Assembly: GCA_948602995.1 (NCBI GenBank)
Contig: CAPEBR010000007.1
Location: 1-64,000 of the forward strand
Source of the DNA: an uncultured Dorea sp.
GTDB taxonomy: Bacteria > Bacillota > Clostridia > Lachnospirales > Lachnospiraceae
DNA length: 64,000 nucleotides
Direction of reading: 5' to 3'
Positions 16,078 through 24,312 of this stretch are shown piece after piece. A model generated the notes under the pieces. It was not told the DNA's origin. It worked only from the letters and a program-made list of their open reading frames with translations, and made no database searches. The position numbers and the translations under genes are program-made. The first letter of the stretch is position 1, and each line of letters begins with the position of its first letter.

Positions 16078-16470
16078 TTATCTCTTGCTAAACTGTGGTG
16101 CTCTTCTCGCTGCTTTAAGACCGTATTTCTTACGTTCTTTCATACGTGGGTCACGTGTTAAGTAGCCGGCTTTCTTAAGTATTGGCCTGTAATCCGGATC
16201 TGCCTCAAGAAGCGCTCTTGCGATACCGTGGCGGATTGCTCCTGCCTGTCCCGTGTAACCGCCGCCTTTTACATTAACGATTACATCGAACTTTCCTTCT
16301 GTATCTGTTGCTGCCAACGGCTGACGGACTACTACTTTTAATGTCTCAAGTCCAAGATAGTCGTCAATATCTCTTTTATTTATCGTAATGTTACCTGTTC
16401 CTGGTACTAAATATACTCTTGCTACTGATTTTTTTCTTCTTCCTGTTCCGTAGAATCTTGCTTTAGCCAC
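16078..16470 (-). CDS. rpsI: 30S ribosomal protein S9
   Basis: 130 residues, exact family length. It begins MAKARFYGTGRRKKSVARV and ends with the basic R-R-A-P-Q-F-S-K-R tail that contacts P-site tRNA. The G-G-G-Y-T-G-Q-A-G-A-I-R-H-G-I-A-R-A-L core is complete. It lies 26 bases after rplM in the conserved rplM-rpsI operon. Confidence 0.98.
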   Translation of the reverse strand: MAKARFYGTGRRKKSVARVYLVPGTGNITINKRDIDDYLGLETLKVVVRQPLAATDTEGKFDVIVNVKGGGYTGQAGAIRHGIARALLEADPDYRPILKKAGYLTRDPRMKERKKYGLKAARRAPQFSKR

Positions 16471-16496
16471 TGTAATATCCTCCTTTCACTCTTTTC

Positions 16497-16925
16497 CTAA
16501 AATTTCAGCTCTACCGGCTTCTGAGCCTGCTGTGCATGGTCTGGTCCGGCATATACATGAAGCTTCTTAAGCATTGATCTTCCTAAAGGTCCCTTCGGAA
16601 GCATGCCTTTTACTGCAAGTTCAATAACCTTTTCCGGCTTCTTGCTCATCATCTCTGCCAAAGTTGTCTCCTTCATTCCGCCTACGTACTCAGAGTGATT
16701 GTAGTAAATCTTCTGGGACATCTTCTTTCCTGTTACTTTTACTTTCTCAGCATTTACGATAATTACGTAATCGCCTGTATCTACGTGCGGTGTGAATTCC
16801 GGCTTATTCTTTCCTCTTAAAACCTTGGCTACTTCGGATGACAGACGTCCTAACGTGCATCCTGCAGCGTCAACTACATACCATTTTCTCTCAATCTTAT
16901 CTGGATTAGCCATATAAGTTTTCAT
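16497..16925 (-). CDS. rplM: 50S ribosomal protein L13
   Basis: 142 residues, normal length. Characteristic motifs are W-Y-V-V-D-A-A-G-C-T-L-G-R-L-S, YVIIVNAEKVKVTGKK and GMLPKGPLGRSMLKKLHVY. It is the first gene of the rplM-rpsI operon, transcribed from a consensus promoter at 17036-17064 through a leader of about 105 bases, long enough for a regulatory L13 leader though I did not fold one. Confidence 0.98.
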   Translation of the reverse strand: MKTYMANPDKIERKWYVVDAAGCTLGRLSSEVAKVLRGKNKPEFTPHVDTGDYVIIVNAEKVKVTGKKMSQKIYYNHSEYVGGMKETTLAEMMSKKPEKVIELAVKGMLPKGPLGRSMLKKLHVYAGPDHAQQAQKPVELKF

Positions 16926-17035
16926 TGGTTTCCCTCCTGTGAAATCATTCTTATATAATTACAATAATTCTATCGAAATCAGCAAGGCTCCGGGGCTTTG
17001 GTTCCTTACTGTTTCTGCTTTCGCCATACTGATTT

Positions 17036-17064
17036 ATTATATTACACGCCTCCGCGCGTGTCAA
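17036..17064 (-). promoter_or_regulatory. Consensus promoter of rplM-rpsI
   Basis: On the minus strand TTGACA (17064-17059), a 17-base spacer and TATAAT (17041-17036): both hexamers match the sigma-A consensus exactly. The spacer holds a GC-rich dyad, ACACGC/GCGTGT. Confidence 0.88.
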
Positions 17065-17109
17065 CCGTTTTTTTGGAAATAAATCTCTGTTTTTTCCTGT
17101 GCATTAGTG

Positions 17110-17162
17110 ATATGATACAAGTATCAAAAGGTCTTGCGTTTTGTGCCTGCATGAAAAAGCAC
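17110..17162 (+). promoter_or_regulatory. Conserved leader element, copy 2 (before the MATE gene)
   Basis: Matches 6510-6562 position for position over 53 bases with few differences. Shared parts include ATATGATACAAG, TCAAAAG and GCCTGCATGAAAAAGCA. It starts with a perfect TGATAC-AA-GTATCA dyad. The hairpin arms differ from copy 1 in a way that keeps pairing. It is also translatable as a short peptide, but the paired-arm changes favour a structural or operator role. Confidence 0.5.
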
Positions 17163-17213
17163 GGCCTGTCAGTGGACAGATTGGTTTATCATTTTATTGG
17201 GGGAATGTAACTT

Positions 17214-18566
17214 ATGAATAAGCATGTGGACCTGCTTCATGGTCCTGTACTGAAATCTCTTACCAGGCTTGCCATTCCGATTATGGCAACATTTCTGATT
17301 CAGATGGCATATAATCTGACTGACATGATCTGGATTGGCCGTGTCGGGAGTGACGCGGTGGCTGCGGTGGGCGCCGCGGGAATGTATATGTGGCTTTCTA
17401 GCGGCATAAGCGCACTTGCCAAGACAGGAGGGCAGGTGCTTGCCGGACATGCACTGGGAGCCGGAAAATACGACGAAGCCGAGAAGTATTCGGCAAATGC
17501 CTTTGGGCTGACGCTAATCTTCGGCATCCTGTTCGGCGCTGTATGCCTTGTGTTCCACCGGGCACTGATAGCATTTTTTAATCTGAATGGCTCCCAGGTT
17601 ATTGCTGACGCCGAAATCTATCTTATGATCACCGGCGGGCTGGTTCTCTTCTCTTTTTTAAACCAGACCTTTACGGGAATCTTTACTGCCATGGGGAACA
17701 GCCGGGCCGCTTTTCTTGCCACCACGACCGGGCTTGTTGTGAATATTGTGCTGGATCCGGTACTGATCTTTGGCATCGGCCCATTTCCGAGACTTATGGT
17801 CATGGGGGCTGCCATTGCGACTATTTTCGCACAGGCCATTGTAACGGTAATGTTTTTTTATTATGCTTCGAAGGATACGGTGATTTTTAAAGGTATACAT
17901 ATCTTCTGCGTTCCGGACAGAAGCCATACGGCGGCGATTATCCGTATCGGGATTCCTACCTCTGTACAAAGTATTGTATTTACAGGGATTTCTATGATCA
18001 TTGCAAGGATTATCGCTGGGTACGGGGACGGCGCTGTGGCGGTACAGAAGGTTGGATCGCAGATTGAGTCCATTTCCTGGATGACGGCAGACGGCTTTGC
18101 AGCGGCTGTTAATTCTTTTATTGCCCAGAATCACGGCGCCGGAAATAAGGAGCGTATCAGGAAGGGCTACTTTGCTGCCATGCTTGTAGTTCTTCTCTGG
18201 GGGCTTGTGTGCACTTTTCTGCTGATGGTGTGTCCCGCGCCGATTTTCCGCGTCTTTATTACGGAAGCGGAAATTCTTCCCCTGGGCGTGGATTATCTGT
18301 TTATCCTTGGCGTGTCCCAGCTCTTTATGAGTGTGGAGATTACAACCGCCGGGGCGTTTTCCGGGTTCGGGAGAACGGTTCCGCCATCTGTGACCGGCAT
18401 TTTGTTTACTGTCATGCGGATTCCTCTTGCACTTTTCCTGGCACAGACTCCCCTTGGGCTTAATGGGATATGGTGGAGTATTACAATCTCCAGTATCTGT
18501 AAAGGAGTCTTTCTTCTTGCCTGGTTTCTGGTTTATTTACGGAAGGAAATGTGTTATACTGATTAG
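17214..18566 (+). CDS. MATE-family multidrug/Na+ antiporter
   Basis: 450 residues, normal MATE length, twelve predicted membrane segments in two homologous halves (VDLLHGPVLKSLTRLAIPIM at the start; IIRIGIPTSVQSIVFTGISM opening the second half). Family motifs include YNLTDMIWIGRVG and AVAAVGAAG. It exports cationic drugs or metabolites in exchange for Na+ or H+. It appears monocistronic. The leader shared with the SanA-like gene suggests common control. Confidence 0.92.
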   Translation: MNKHVDLLHGPVLKSLTRLAIPIMATFLIQMAYNLTDMIWIGRVGSDAVAAVGAAGMYMWLSSGISALAKTGGQVLAGHALGAGKYDEAEKYSANAFGLTLIFGILFGAVCLVFHRALIAFFNLNGSQVIADAEIYLMITGGLVLFSFLNQTFTGIFTAMGNSRAAFLATTTGLVVNIVLDPVLIFGIGPFPRLMVMGAAIATIFAQAIVTVMFFYYASKDTVIFKGIHIFCVPDRSHTAAIIRIGIPTSVQSIVFTGISMIIARIIAGYGDGAVAVQKVGSQIESISWMTADGFAAAVNSFIAQNHGAGNKERIRKGYFAAMLVVLLWGLVCTFLLMVCPAPIFRVFITEAEILPLGVDYLFILGVSQLFMSVEITTAGAFSGFGRTVPPSVTGILFTVMRIPLALFLAQTPLGLNGIWWSITISSICKGVFLLAWFLVYLRKEMCYTD

Positions 18567-18665
18567 ACACGTAGCTGTACTCGTGCGATGTTGCAAATAA
18601 CAGTGAATAATGCAATGCTGCATCAGGCAGTTACAGACAAGCGTAATAGAGGAGGTACTTTTATC

Positions 18666-19985
18666 ATGTGGGCTTACAATAGTGTATTTTACCAGATCTA
18701 TCCAATCGGCTTCTGCGGAGCCCCGGTTCACAATGACGGCGTCTGCGCTCCGCGCATCCGCAAACTTATGGAATGGTCTGAATATCTAAAGGAACTGGGT
18801 GTTGATTCCATACTTCTGAACCCGATTTTTGAGTCTGACAATCATGGGTATGATACAAGGGATTTCCGCCAGATTGACTGCCGTCTCGGTACAAATGAGG
18901 ATTTTGCCGAGGTGTGCAGGGATCTTCACGAGCATGATGTGAAGATTGTGCTGGACGGGGTATTTAACCATGTGGGTCGGGGGTTCTGGGCATTCCGTGA
19001 TGTGCAGGAAAAGCGCTGGGATTCTCCTTATAAGGACTGGTTTCATATCAGTTTTGACGGAAACAGCTGCTATGATGACGGTTTCTGGTATGAGGGCTGG
19101 GAAGGGCATTTTGAGCTGGTGAAGCTGAATCTTAGGAATCCGGCGGTAGTGGATTATCTCCTGGACTGCGTGAAATTCTGGGTGGATGAATTTGATATTG
19201 ACGGGCTGCGTCTTGATGTGGCGTACTGCCTTGACCATGATTTTATGCGCAGGCTCCGTTCTTATGTGCAGGGGCTGAAACCTGATTTTGTCCTGATCGG
19301 GGAGGTTCTGTTCGGGGATTATAATCTGATCGTAAATGATGGTATGCTTCACAGCTGTACGAATTATGAGTGCTATAAAGGAATTTTTTCAAGCTTTAAT
19401 TCTATGAATCTCTTTGAGATTGCTCATTCGCTCCACAGGCAGTTCGGGGCGGATCCGTGGTGTATTTACCGCGGGAAGCATTTGATGACTTTTGTGGATA
19501 ACCATGATGTTACAAGGCTCTCCAGTATTCTGACAAATAAGAAGCATATTCCGCTGGCTTATGGGCTGCTTCTTGGTATGCCGGGAATTCCCTGCCTGTA
19601 TTATGGTAGTGAGTGGGGTGAGGAAGGCGTGAAGGCTCCGGATAATGATTATGCCTTAAGGCCCTGCTTCGAGGAGCCGAAGCCTAATGAGCTGACGGAT
19701 TTTATTAAGCTGCTGATCCGTACACGGCAGAATAGTGACGCTCTTTGTAATGGGGCTTATAAGAATGTGGTTATACAGAATCATCAGCTTGTGTTTGAGA
19801 GAGTCTCGGAGACGGATAGGGTGATCGTGGCGGTAAATGCTGCGGATTATGCTTATACGGCATGGCATGGGGATCTGAATGGGAAGATGACGGATCTTCT
19901 GACGGGGGAAGAATTTTTGCTTGAAGGGAGCCTGGAGATGGAGGCTTACCGGGTGATGTATCTGAAAGGGAGCAGCCTGCAGTAG
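18666..19985 (+). CDS. GH13 alpha-amylase-family glycosidase
   Basis: 439 residues from the ATG at 18666 (AGGAGGTAC site). The four GH13 conserved regions are present: VLDGVFNHVG, GLRLDVAYC with the nucleophile Asp184, IGEVLFG with the acid/base Glu213, and FVDNHD with Asp281. It begins directly at the barrel (YNSVFYQIYPIGFCG) with no signal peptide or N-terminal CBM34. An intracellular maltodextrin/cyclodextrin-type glucosidase is therefore more likely than a secreted amylase. It appears monocistronic, and a repeat cluster lies after the stop. Confidence 0.88.
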   Translation: MWAYNSVFYQIYPIGFCGAPVHNDGVCAPRIRKLMEWSEYLKELGVDSILLNPIFESDNHGYDTRDFRQIDCRLGTNEDFAEVCRDLHEHDVKIVLDGVFNHVGRGFWAFRDVQEKRWDSPYKDWFHISFDGNSCYDDGFWYEGWEGHFELVKLNLRNPAVVDYLLDCVKFWVDEFDIDGLRLDVAYCLDHDFMRRLRSYVQGLKPDFVLIGEVLFGDYNLIVNDGMLHSCTNYECYKGIFSSFNSMNLFEIAHSLHRQFGADPWCIYRGKHLMTFVDNHDVTRLSSILTNKKHIPLAYGLLLGMPGIPCLYYGSEWGEEGVKAPDNDYALRPCFEEPKPNELTDFIKLLIRTRQNSDALCNGAYKNVVIQNHQLVFERVSETDRVIVAVNAADYAYTAWHGDLNGKMTDLLTGEEFLLEGSLEMEAYRVMYLKGSSLQ

Positions 19986-20002
19986 ACCGCGAGTGGAGAT
20001 GA

Positions 20003-20137
20003 GTATATGTCGGGGACGGGGCTTTTTCTCCGCGTGACACCGCTTCGCGTTTTTTCTGTGTATATGTCGGGGACGGGGCTTTTTCTCCGCGTGACACCGC
20101 TTCGCAGTGTCACTGCTCGAAAAACCCCCGTCCCCTT
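20003..20137. repeat. GC-rich hairpin repeat with internal 46-bp tandem duplication
   Basis: A member of the GGGGACGGGG hairpin family. The left half (GTATATGTCGGGGACGGGGC and following) occurs twice, at 20003-20048 and 20060-20105, period 57. The right half AAAAACCCCCGTCCCC closes the hairpin at about 20120-20137. It lies between the convergent amylase and metY genes and may act as their shared terminator. Confidence 0.75.
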
Positions 20138-20164
20138 TGGATACCCGGAAGTTTTACACCCCCT

Positions 20165-21472
20165 CTACTGGACTGCTTTGAAGGCTTCTTCCAGGTCTTC
20201 GATAATATCGGCTATGTTTTCGGTACCGATGGAGAGGCGTATTGTGTTAGGTCTGATTCCCTGGTCCAGGAGTTCTTCTTCTGTGCACTGGCTGTGTGTG
20301 GTAGTAGCCGGGTGGATAACCAGGGATTTTACATCTGCTACGTTGGCGAGCAGGGAAAAGAGTTCCAGGTTGTCTATAAAGTCTTTTGCTTTCTGTGCGT
20401 TGCCTTTGATCTCAAAGGTGAAGATGGAGCCTCCGCCGTCCGGGAAGTATTTCGTATATAGTGCTTTCTGTTCTTCGTCTTCTGATACGGACGGATGATG
20501 CACGGCCTCTACCTGTGGGTGGTTCTTCAGGTAATCTACTACCTTAAGGGCATTTTCTACATGGCGTTCTACGCGCAGGGACAGGGTTTCAAGACCCTGC
20601 AGGAAGATGAAGGCGTGAAACGGCGACAGGGTTGCGCCTGTGTCGCGCAGGAGGATGGCACGGATCTTTGTGACGAATGCTGCCGCTCCTACTGCTTTTG
20701 TGAAGCTGATTCCATGGTAACTTGGGTTTGGTTCGGTCAGTGAGGGGAACTTGCCGGATGCTTCCCAGTCGAATTTTCCACTGTCTACGATAACGCCGCC
20801 GATGGTTGTGCCGTGTCCTCCAATGAATTTGGTTGCGGAGTGTACAACGATGTCTGCCCCATACTCAATTGGTCTTACGAGGTAAGGAGTGGCAAAGGTG
20901 TTGTCGATTACGAGCGGTATCTTATGGGCATGGGCGATGCCGGCTATTTTTTCTATGTCTACTACATCTGAGTTCGGATTTCCCAACACCTCGATGAATA
21001 CTGCCTTAGTGTTTTCCTGAATGGCTGATTCTACTGCATCGTAGTCAAAAATATCTACGAAGGTTGTGTTTACGCCGTACTGTGGAAATGTATGTGCCAG
21101 ATAGTTGTAGGTTCCTCCATAAATGTTTTTGGCGGATACAATGTGATCCCCGTTCTGTGCCAGGTTCTGGAAGGTGTAGGAGATGGCTGCTGCCCCGGAT
21201 GCTACCGCCAGTGCTGCAACACCGCCTTCAAGCGCCGCAATCCTCTTTTCAAAAACATCTTCCGTAGGGTTCGTAAGACGTCCATAAATATTTCCTGCGT
21301 CCGACAGCCCGAATCTTGCTGCTGCATGGCCGCTGTTATGGAATACGTATGAGGATGTCTGGTAAATCGGCACTGCCCTTGCATCTGTTACCGGGTCTGC
21401 CTGCTCCTGCCCTACGTGAAGCTGTAATGTCTCAAATCTGAATTCTCTTTCTGCTCTTGTCTTCTTGCTCAT
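20165..21472 (-). CDS. metY: O-acetylhomoserine sulfhydrylase (aminocarboxypropyltransferase)
   Basis: 435 residues with AAAAGGAGAC before the ATG. It is a PLP enzyme of the Cys/Met metabolism family. The PLP lysine lies in VVHSATKFIGGHGT; the N-terminal FETLQLHVGQEQ and YGRLTNPTEDVFEKRIAALE are typical of the 430-residue MetY group. It makes homocysteine from O-acetylhomoserine and sulfide, and can act as cysteine synthase. A LysR regulator lies directly upstream on the same strand. Confidence 0.92.
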   Translation of the reverse strand: MSKKTRAEREFRFETLQLHVGQEQADPVTDARAVPIYQTSSYVFHNSGHAAARFGLSDAGNIYGRLTNPTEDVFEKRIAALEGGVAALAVASGAAAISYTFQNLAQNGDHIVSAKNIYGGTYNYLAHTFPQYGVNTTFVDIFDYDAVESAIQENTKAVFIEVLGNPNSDVVDIEKIAGIAHAHKIPLVIDNTFATPYLVRPIEYGADIVVHSATKFIGGHGTTIGGVIVDSGKFDWEASGKFPSLTEPNPSYHGISFTKAVGAAAFVTKIRAILLRDTGATLSPFHAFIFLQGLETLSLRVERHVENALKVVDYLKNHPQVEAVHHPSVSEDEEQKALYTKYFPDGGGSIFTFEIKGNAQKAKDFIDNLELFSLLANVADVKSLVIHPATTTHSQCTEEELLDQGIRPNTIRLSIGTENIADIIEDLEEAFKAVQ

Positions 21473-21607
21473 GATAATGTCTCCTTTTCTATGTGATTTG
21501 TTGTTTGTCTACTCATTTGATAGGTTTACTATATCATGATGTTTGAAATCTGTCTAATATGTAAAGGGAAGGGTTGGCTATAGGCTGTGCCTATAACAAC
21601 TAAATCT

Positions 21608-21639
21608 GGGACGGGGCATTTTTAAAAATGCCCCGTCCC
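21608..21639. repeat. Perfect 32-bp palindromic repeat at the LysR 3' end
   Basis: GGGACGGGGCATTTTT followed immediately by its reverse complement. Its minus-strand left half encodes the last residues and stop codon of the LysR gene (G-T-G-H-F-stop). Confidence 0.9.
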
Positions 21640-22539
21640 CATTGGTCTGTATTTCTTGATTTCCTCCAGGTACTTTTCGCCCAGGGGGCTGAGTGTCATC
21701 CCTTTGCGCTTCAGGTAGCCTATGGTCATCCGTTCATCGGACTTAAGTCTCACGGCGCAGTATTCGTCTCCGTTGAGGACTTCGCAGATGATGCCGCAGC
21801 ACAGGGTATAGCCTCCAAGTCCCCGCATGAGGTTCAGAAGGGTGGCACGGTCATTTGCCCGTATCAGGCGTTTGTAGTCATAGGTGCTTAAGACCTCCTC
21901 GGCAAAATAGAAGGAGTTGTAATTCCCTTGTTCGAAGGCAAGGCACGGGTAGTCCTCCAACTCTTTCAAAGTGACCTCTTCTTTATCTGCCAGAGGATTT
22001 CCCTTCCACATGTAGGCATAGATGCTGCACTCCATAAGGGGGTGAAATTCAAGCTCCGACTCTGTCAGCAGTTTATTCAGCACCTTCTGGTTAAATTCAT
22101 TTTGATAGAGGATTCCGATTTCGCTGCGGAAATTTTTTACGTCTTCAATCACCTCGTATGTCTTTGTCTCCCGGATGGCGAACTCGTACTCGTCCATGCC
22201 GAACTGCTTTATCATTTCCACAAAGGCGTTGACGGCAAATGCGTAGTGCTGCATGGAGACCCCGAATCGTTTCTTTACGTTTGCCCGGTCGATATAGCGG
22301 GTTTCTATGAGCTCGTACTGCTCTGTTACCTGTCTGGCATACCCTAAGAATTCTGCGCCCTCCTGGGTGACGGATACACCCCGGCTGCTACGCCGGAATA
22401 AGACTACGCCGATCTCTGCTTCCAGTTCCCTTACTGCCTGGGACAGGCTGGGCTGGGAGATGAAGAGTGTCTTCGAAGCTTCGTTCATGGAGCCGGTGTC
22501 CGCGATTGTTATGATGTATTTCAGCTGTGCAAGTGTCAT
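21622..22539 (-). CDS. LysR-family transcriptional regulator
   Basis: 305 residues with GGAGGGACGG upstream. N-terminal winged HTH (MTLAQLKYIITIADTGSMNE, LFISQPSLSQAVRELEAEIG), then an about 210-residue effector domain. The final G-T-G-H-F and stop come from the palindromic repeat at 21608-21639. It lies 37 bases downstream of tyrS and 150 bases upstream of metY; a role in sulfur amino acid control is a guess from position. The effector is unknown. Confidence 0.88.
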   Translation of the reverse strand: MTLAQLKYIITIADTGSMNEASKTLFISQPSLSQAVRELEAEIGVVLFRRSSRGVSVTQEGAEFLGYARQVTEQYELIETRYIDRANVKKRFGVSMQHYAFAVNAFVEMIKQFGMDEYEFAIRETKTYEVIEDVKNFRSEIGILYQNEFNQKVLNKLLTESELEFHPLMECSIYAYMWKGNPLADKEEVTLKELEDYPCLAFEQGNYNSFYFAEEVLSTYDYKRLIRANDRATLLNLMRGLGGYTLCCGIICEVLNGDEYCAVRLKSDERMTIGYLKRKGMTLSPLGEKYLEEIKKYRPMGTGHF

Positions 22540-22575
22540 GACCGTCCCTCCGCTTTCAGCCAGGTCAGTATACCT

Positions 22576-23796
22576 TTACATTACGATCTTCCGGAAACTC
22601 TTCTTTCCTTTCTTTAATACAATACCGTCCCCGGAAAATGTGTCTGCACCATAGCCTGTATGAATATCTGATACCTTTTCCCCATTTACGGCAACGCCGC
22701 CCTGCTGCACTGCCCTGCGGGCCTCCGCTTTGGACGGCACAAGTCCGCTCTTAACAAGCAGGGTCAGAATATCAATGGCTCCGTCAGTCAGATCATCTCC
22801 GGTAAGGGTGGTTGTGGGCATATCTGCCGCTGCGCCCTGGCTGAAGAGTGCCTTTGCCGCTTCCTGTGCTTTCTTTGCCTCTTCTTCTCCGTGAACCATC
22901 TTCGTGAGCTCGTAAGCAAGAATCTCCTTGGCGGTGTTAAGCTGCGCACCCTCCCAGGAGTCCATCTTATCAATCTCCTCAAGGGGCAGGAAAGTCAGCA
23001 TGCGGATACACTTTAACACATCCGCATCTGCCACATTTCTCCAGTACTGGTAGAACTCGAAAGGTGAGGTCTTCGCCGGGTCAAGCCATACTGCGCCGCT
23101 CTGGGTCTTTCCCATCTTCTTTCCTTCAGAATTGAGAAGAAGCGTAATGGTCATGGCACAGGCATTTTTTCCAAGCTTCCGGCGGATTAATTCTGTTCCG
23201 CCGAGCATGTTGCTCCACTGGTCGTCCCCGCCGAACTGCATGTTGCAGCCATATTTCTGGAACAACATGTAGAAATCGTAGCTCTGCATGATCATGTAAT
23301 TGAACTCCAGAAAACTTAAGCCTTTCTCCATCCGCTGCTTGTAGCATTCTGCTGTAAGCATACGGTTTACGGAAAAATGCGCCCCTACTTCGCGGAGCAT
23401 CTCAATGTAATTCAGTCCAAGAAGCCAGTCGGCATTATTTACCATTATGGCTTTTCCTTCTGAAAAGTCAATGAAACGGCTCATCTGCTTTTTGAAGCAT
23501 TCGCAGTTGTGCTCAATGGTCTCTGTTGTCATCATCTGGCGCATGTCCGTTCTCCCGGAAGGATCCCCGATCATGGCTGTGCCGCCGCCGATCAGGGCAA
23601 TCGGCTTATTTCCCGCCTCCTGAAGACGCTTCATCAGGCAGAGCGCCATAAAATGCCCTACGTGAAGGCTGTCCGCTGTGGGGTCAAAGCCAATGTAAAA
23701 GGTCGCCTTCCCGTTATTGATCAGCTCTCTGATCTCATCCTCGTCTGTTACCTGCGCGAGTAAGCCCCGCGCCTTCAGTTCTTCATAAATTCCCAT
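22576..23796 (-). CDS. tyrS: Tyrosyl-tRNA synthetase
   Basis: 406 residues, class I synthetase. The HIGH-like motif reads DSLHVGHFMAL, the KMSKS-like motif KKMGKTQSGAVWL, and the Tyr-binding region YIGFDPTADSLHVG. The C-terminal S4 RNA-binding domain covers about the last 70 residues (RRAVQQGGVAVNGEKV). A T-box leader with a Tyr specifier triplet precedes it, so transcription reads through when tRNA-Tyr is uncharged. Confidence 0.97.
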   Translation of the reverse strand: MGIYEELKARGLLAQVTDEDEIRELINNGKATFYIGFDPTADSLHVGHFMALCLMKRLQEAGNKPIALIGGGTAMIGDPSGRTDMRQMMTTETIEHNCECFKKQMSRFIDFSEGKAIMVNNADWLLGLNYIEMLREVGAHFSVNRMLTAECYKQRMEKGLSFLEFNYMIMQSYDFYMLFQKYGCNMQFGGDDQWSNMLGGTELIRRKLGKNACAMTITLLLNSEGKKMGKTQSGAVWLDPAKTSPFEFYQYWRNVADADVLKCIRMLTFLPLEEIDKMDSWEGAQLNTAKEILAYELTKMVHGEEEAKKAQEAAKALFSQGAAADMPTTTLTGDDLTDGAIDILTLLVKSGLVPSKAEARRAVQQGGVAVNGEKVSDIHTGYGADTFSGDGIVLKKGKKSFRKIVM

Positions 23797-23850
23797 TTTC
23801 TTTTCTTCCTTTCTTTTTTAATTGGGGAACGGCGAGATTTTCCAAAACAT

Positions 23851-24130
23851 AAAAACGCCCTTATGATTTCCCTCCATATAAATATGGGCTGAAATCATAA
23901 GGGCAGAATATCTCCGCGTTACCACCTTGGTTCACCTGCAGCTTACACCGACAGGCCTCTGTAAGCTGCGCGTTCACAGCTTTTGCAATAATAACGTATG
24001 CCAACACGTCACAGCCTACTCACTCTGTTGATTCCACATGCTTTCGGTGTGCAGCTCCAAGATGTATTCATAAACCATTCCTTCATGCGCCTCTCATCAG
24101 CCGGCAGCTTTCTGTATGGGTGTATGGATT
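23851..24130 (-). promoter_or_regulatory. Tyrosine T-box riboswitch leader of tyrS
   Basis: On the minus strand the T-box sequence AACCAAGGTGGTAACGCG is at 23932-23915. It is followed by a terminator stem, GCCCTTATGATTTC (23857-23870) against GAAATCATAAGGGC (23891-23904), with a T-run. A K-turn-like CTGATGAGAGG lies in stem I. The proposed specifier is UAC at 24066-24064 within GAATACATC, matching tyrosine. Boundaries are approximate. Confidence 0.92.
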
Positions 24131-24182
24131 ACTACTTATTCTTTTCAAAGCCTTTCAAATCTTTATCTGTCATCTGAAACAT

Positions 24183-24211
24183 ATGCTAACCGATTTTTGC
24201 AGGTTTGTCAA
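24183..24211 (-). promoter_or_regulatory. Promoter of the tyrS T-box transcript
   Basis: Minus-strand TTGACA (24211-24206), 17-base spacer, TAGCAT (24188-24183), about 50 bases before the T-box stem I. Confidence 0.7.
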
Positions 24212-24213
24212 GA

Positions 24214-24312
24214 TGGGGACGGGGCATTTTTCACCTTAAAAGCTCCACTGGAGCTTTTGAGGTGCGCTATGGCGAAAAATGCCCCGTCCCAGATTAAAAA
24301 TGACCTGTCCCC
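24214..24312. repeat. Long-form GC-rich hairpin repeat plus extra half-site
   Basis: GGGGACGGGGCATTTTTC and GAAAAATGCCCCGTCCC enclose an inner hairpin, AAAAGCTCC-ACT-GGAGCTTTT. A third, variant half-site (AAAAATGACCTGTCCCC, 24296-24312) follows and encodes the end of the upstream minus-strand protein (G-T-G-H-F-stop). Confidence 0.85.

Noticed and set aside
17112..17210. Small peptide gene before the MATE exporter
   Set aside because: In the matching copy before the SanA-like gene the ATG falls at the predicted transcription start without a ribosome site, and changes between copies keep hairpin pairing. I treat it as a regulatory element.
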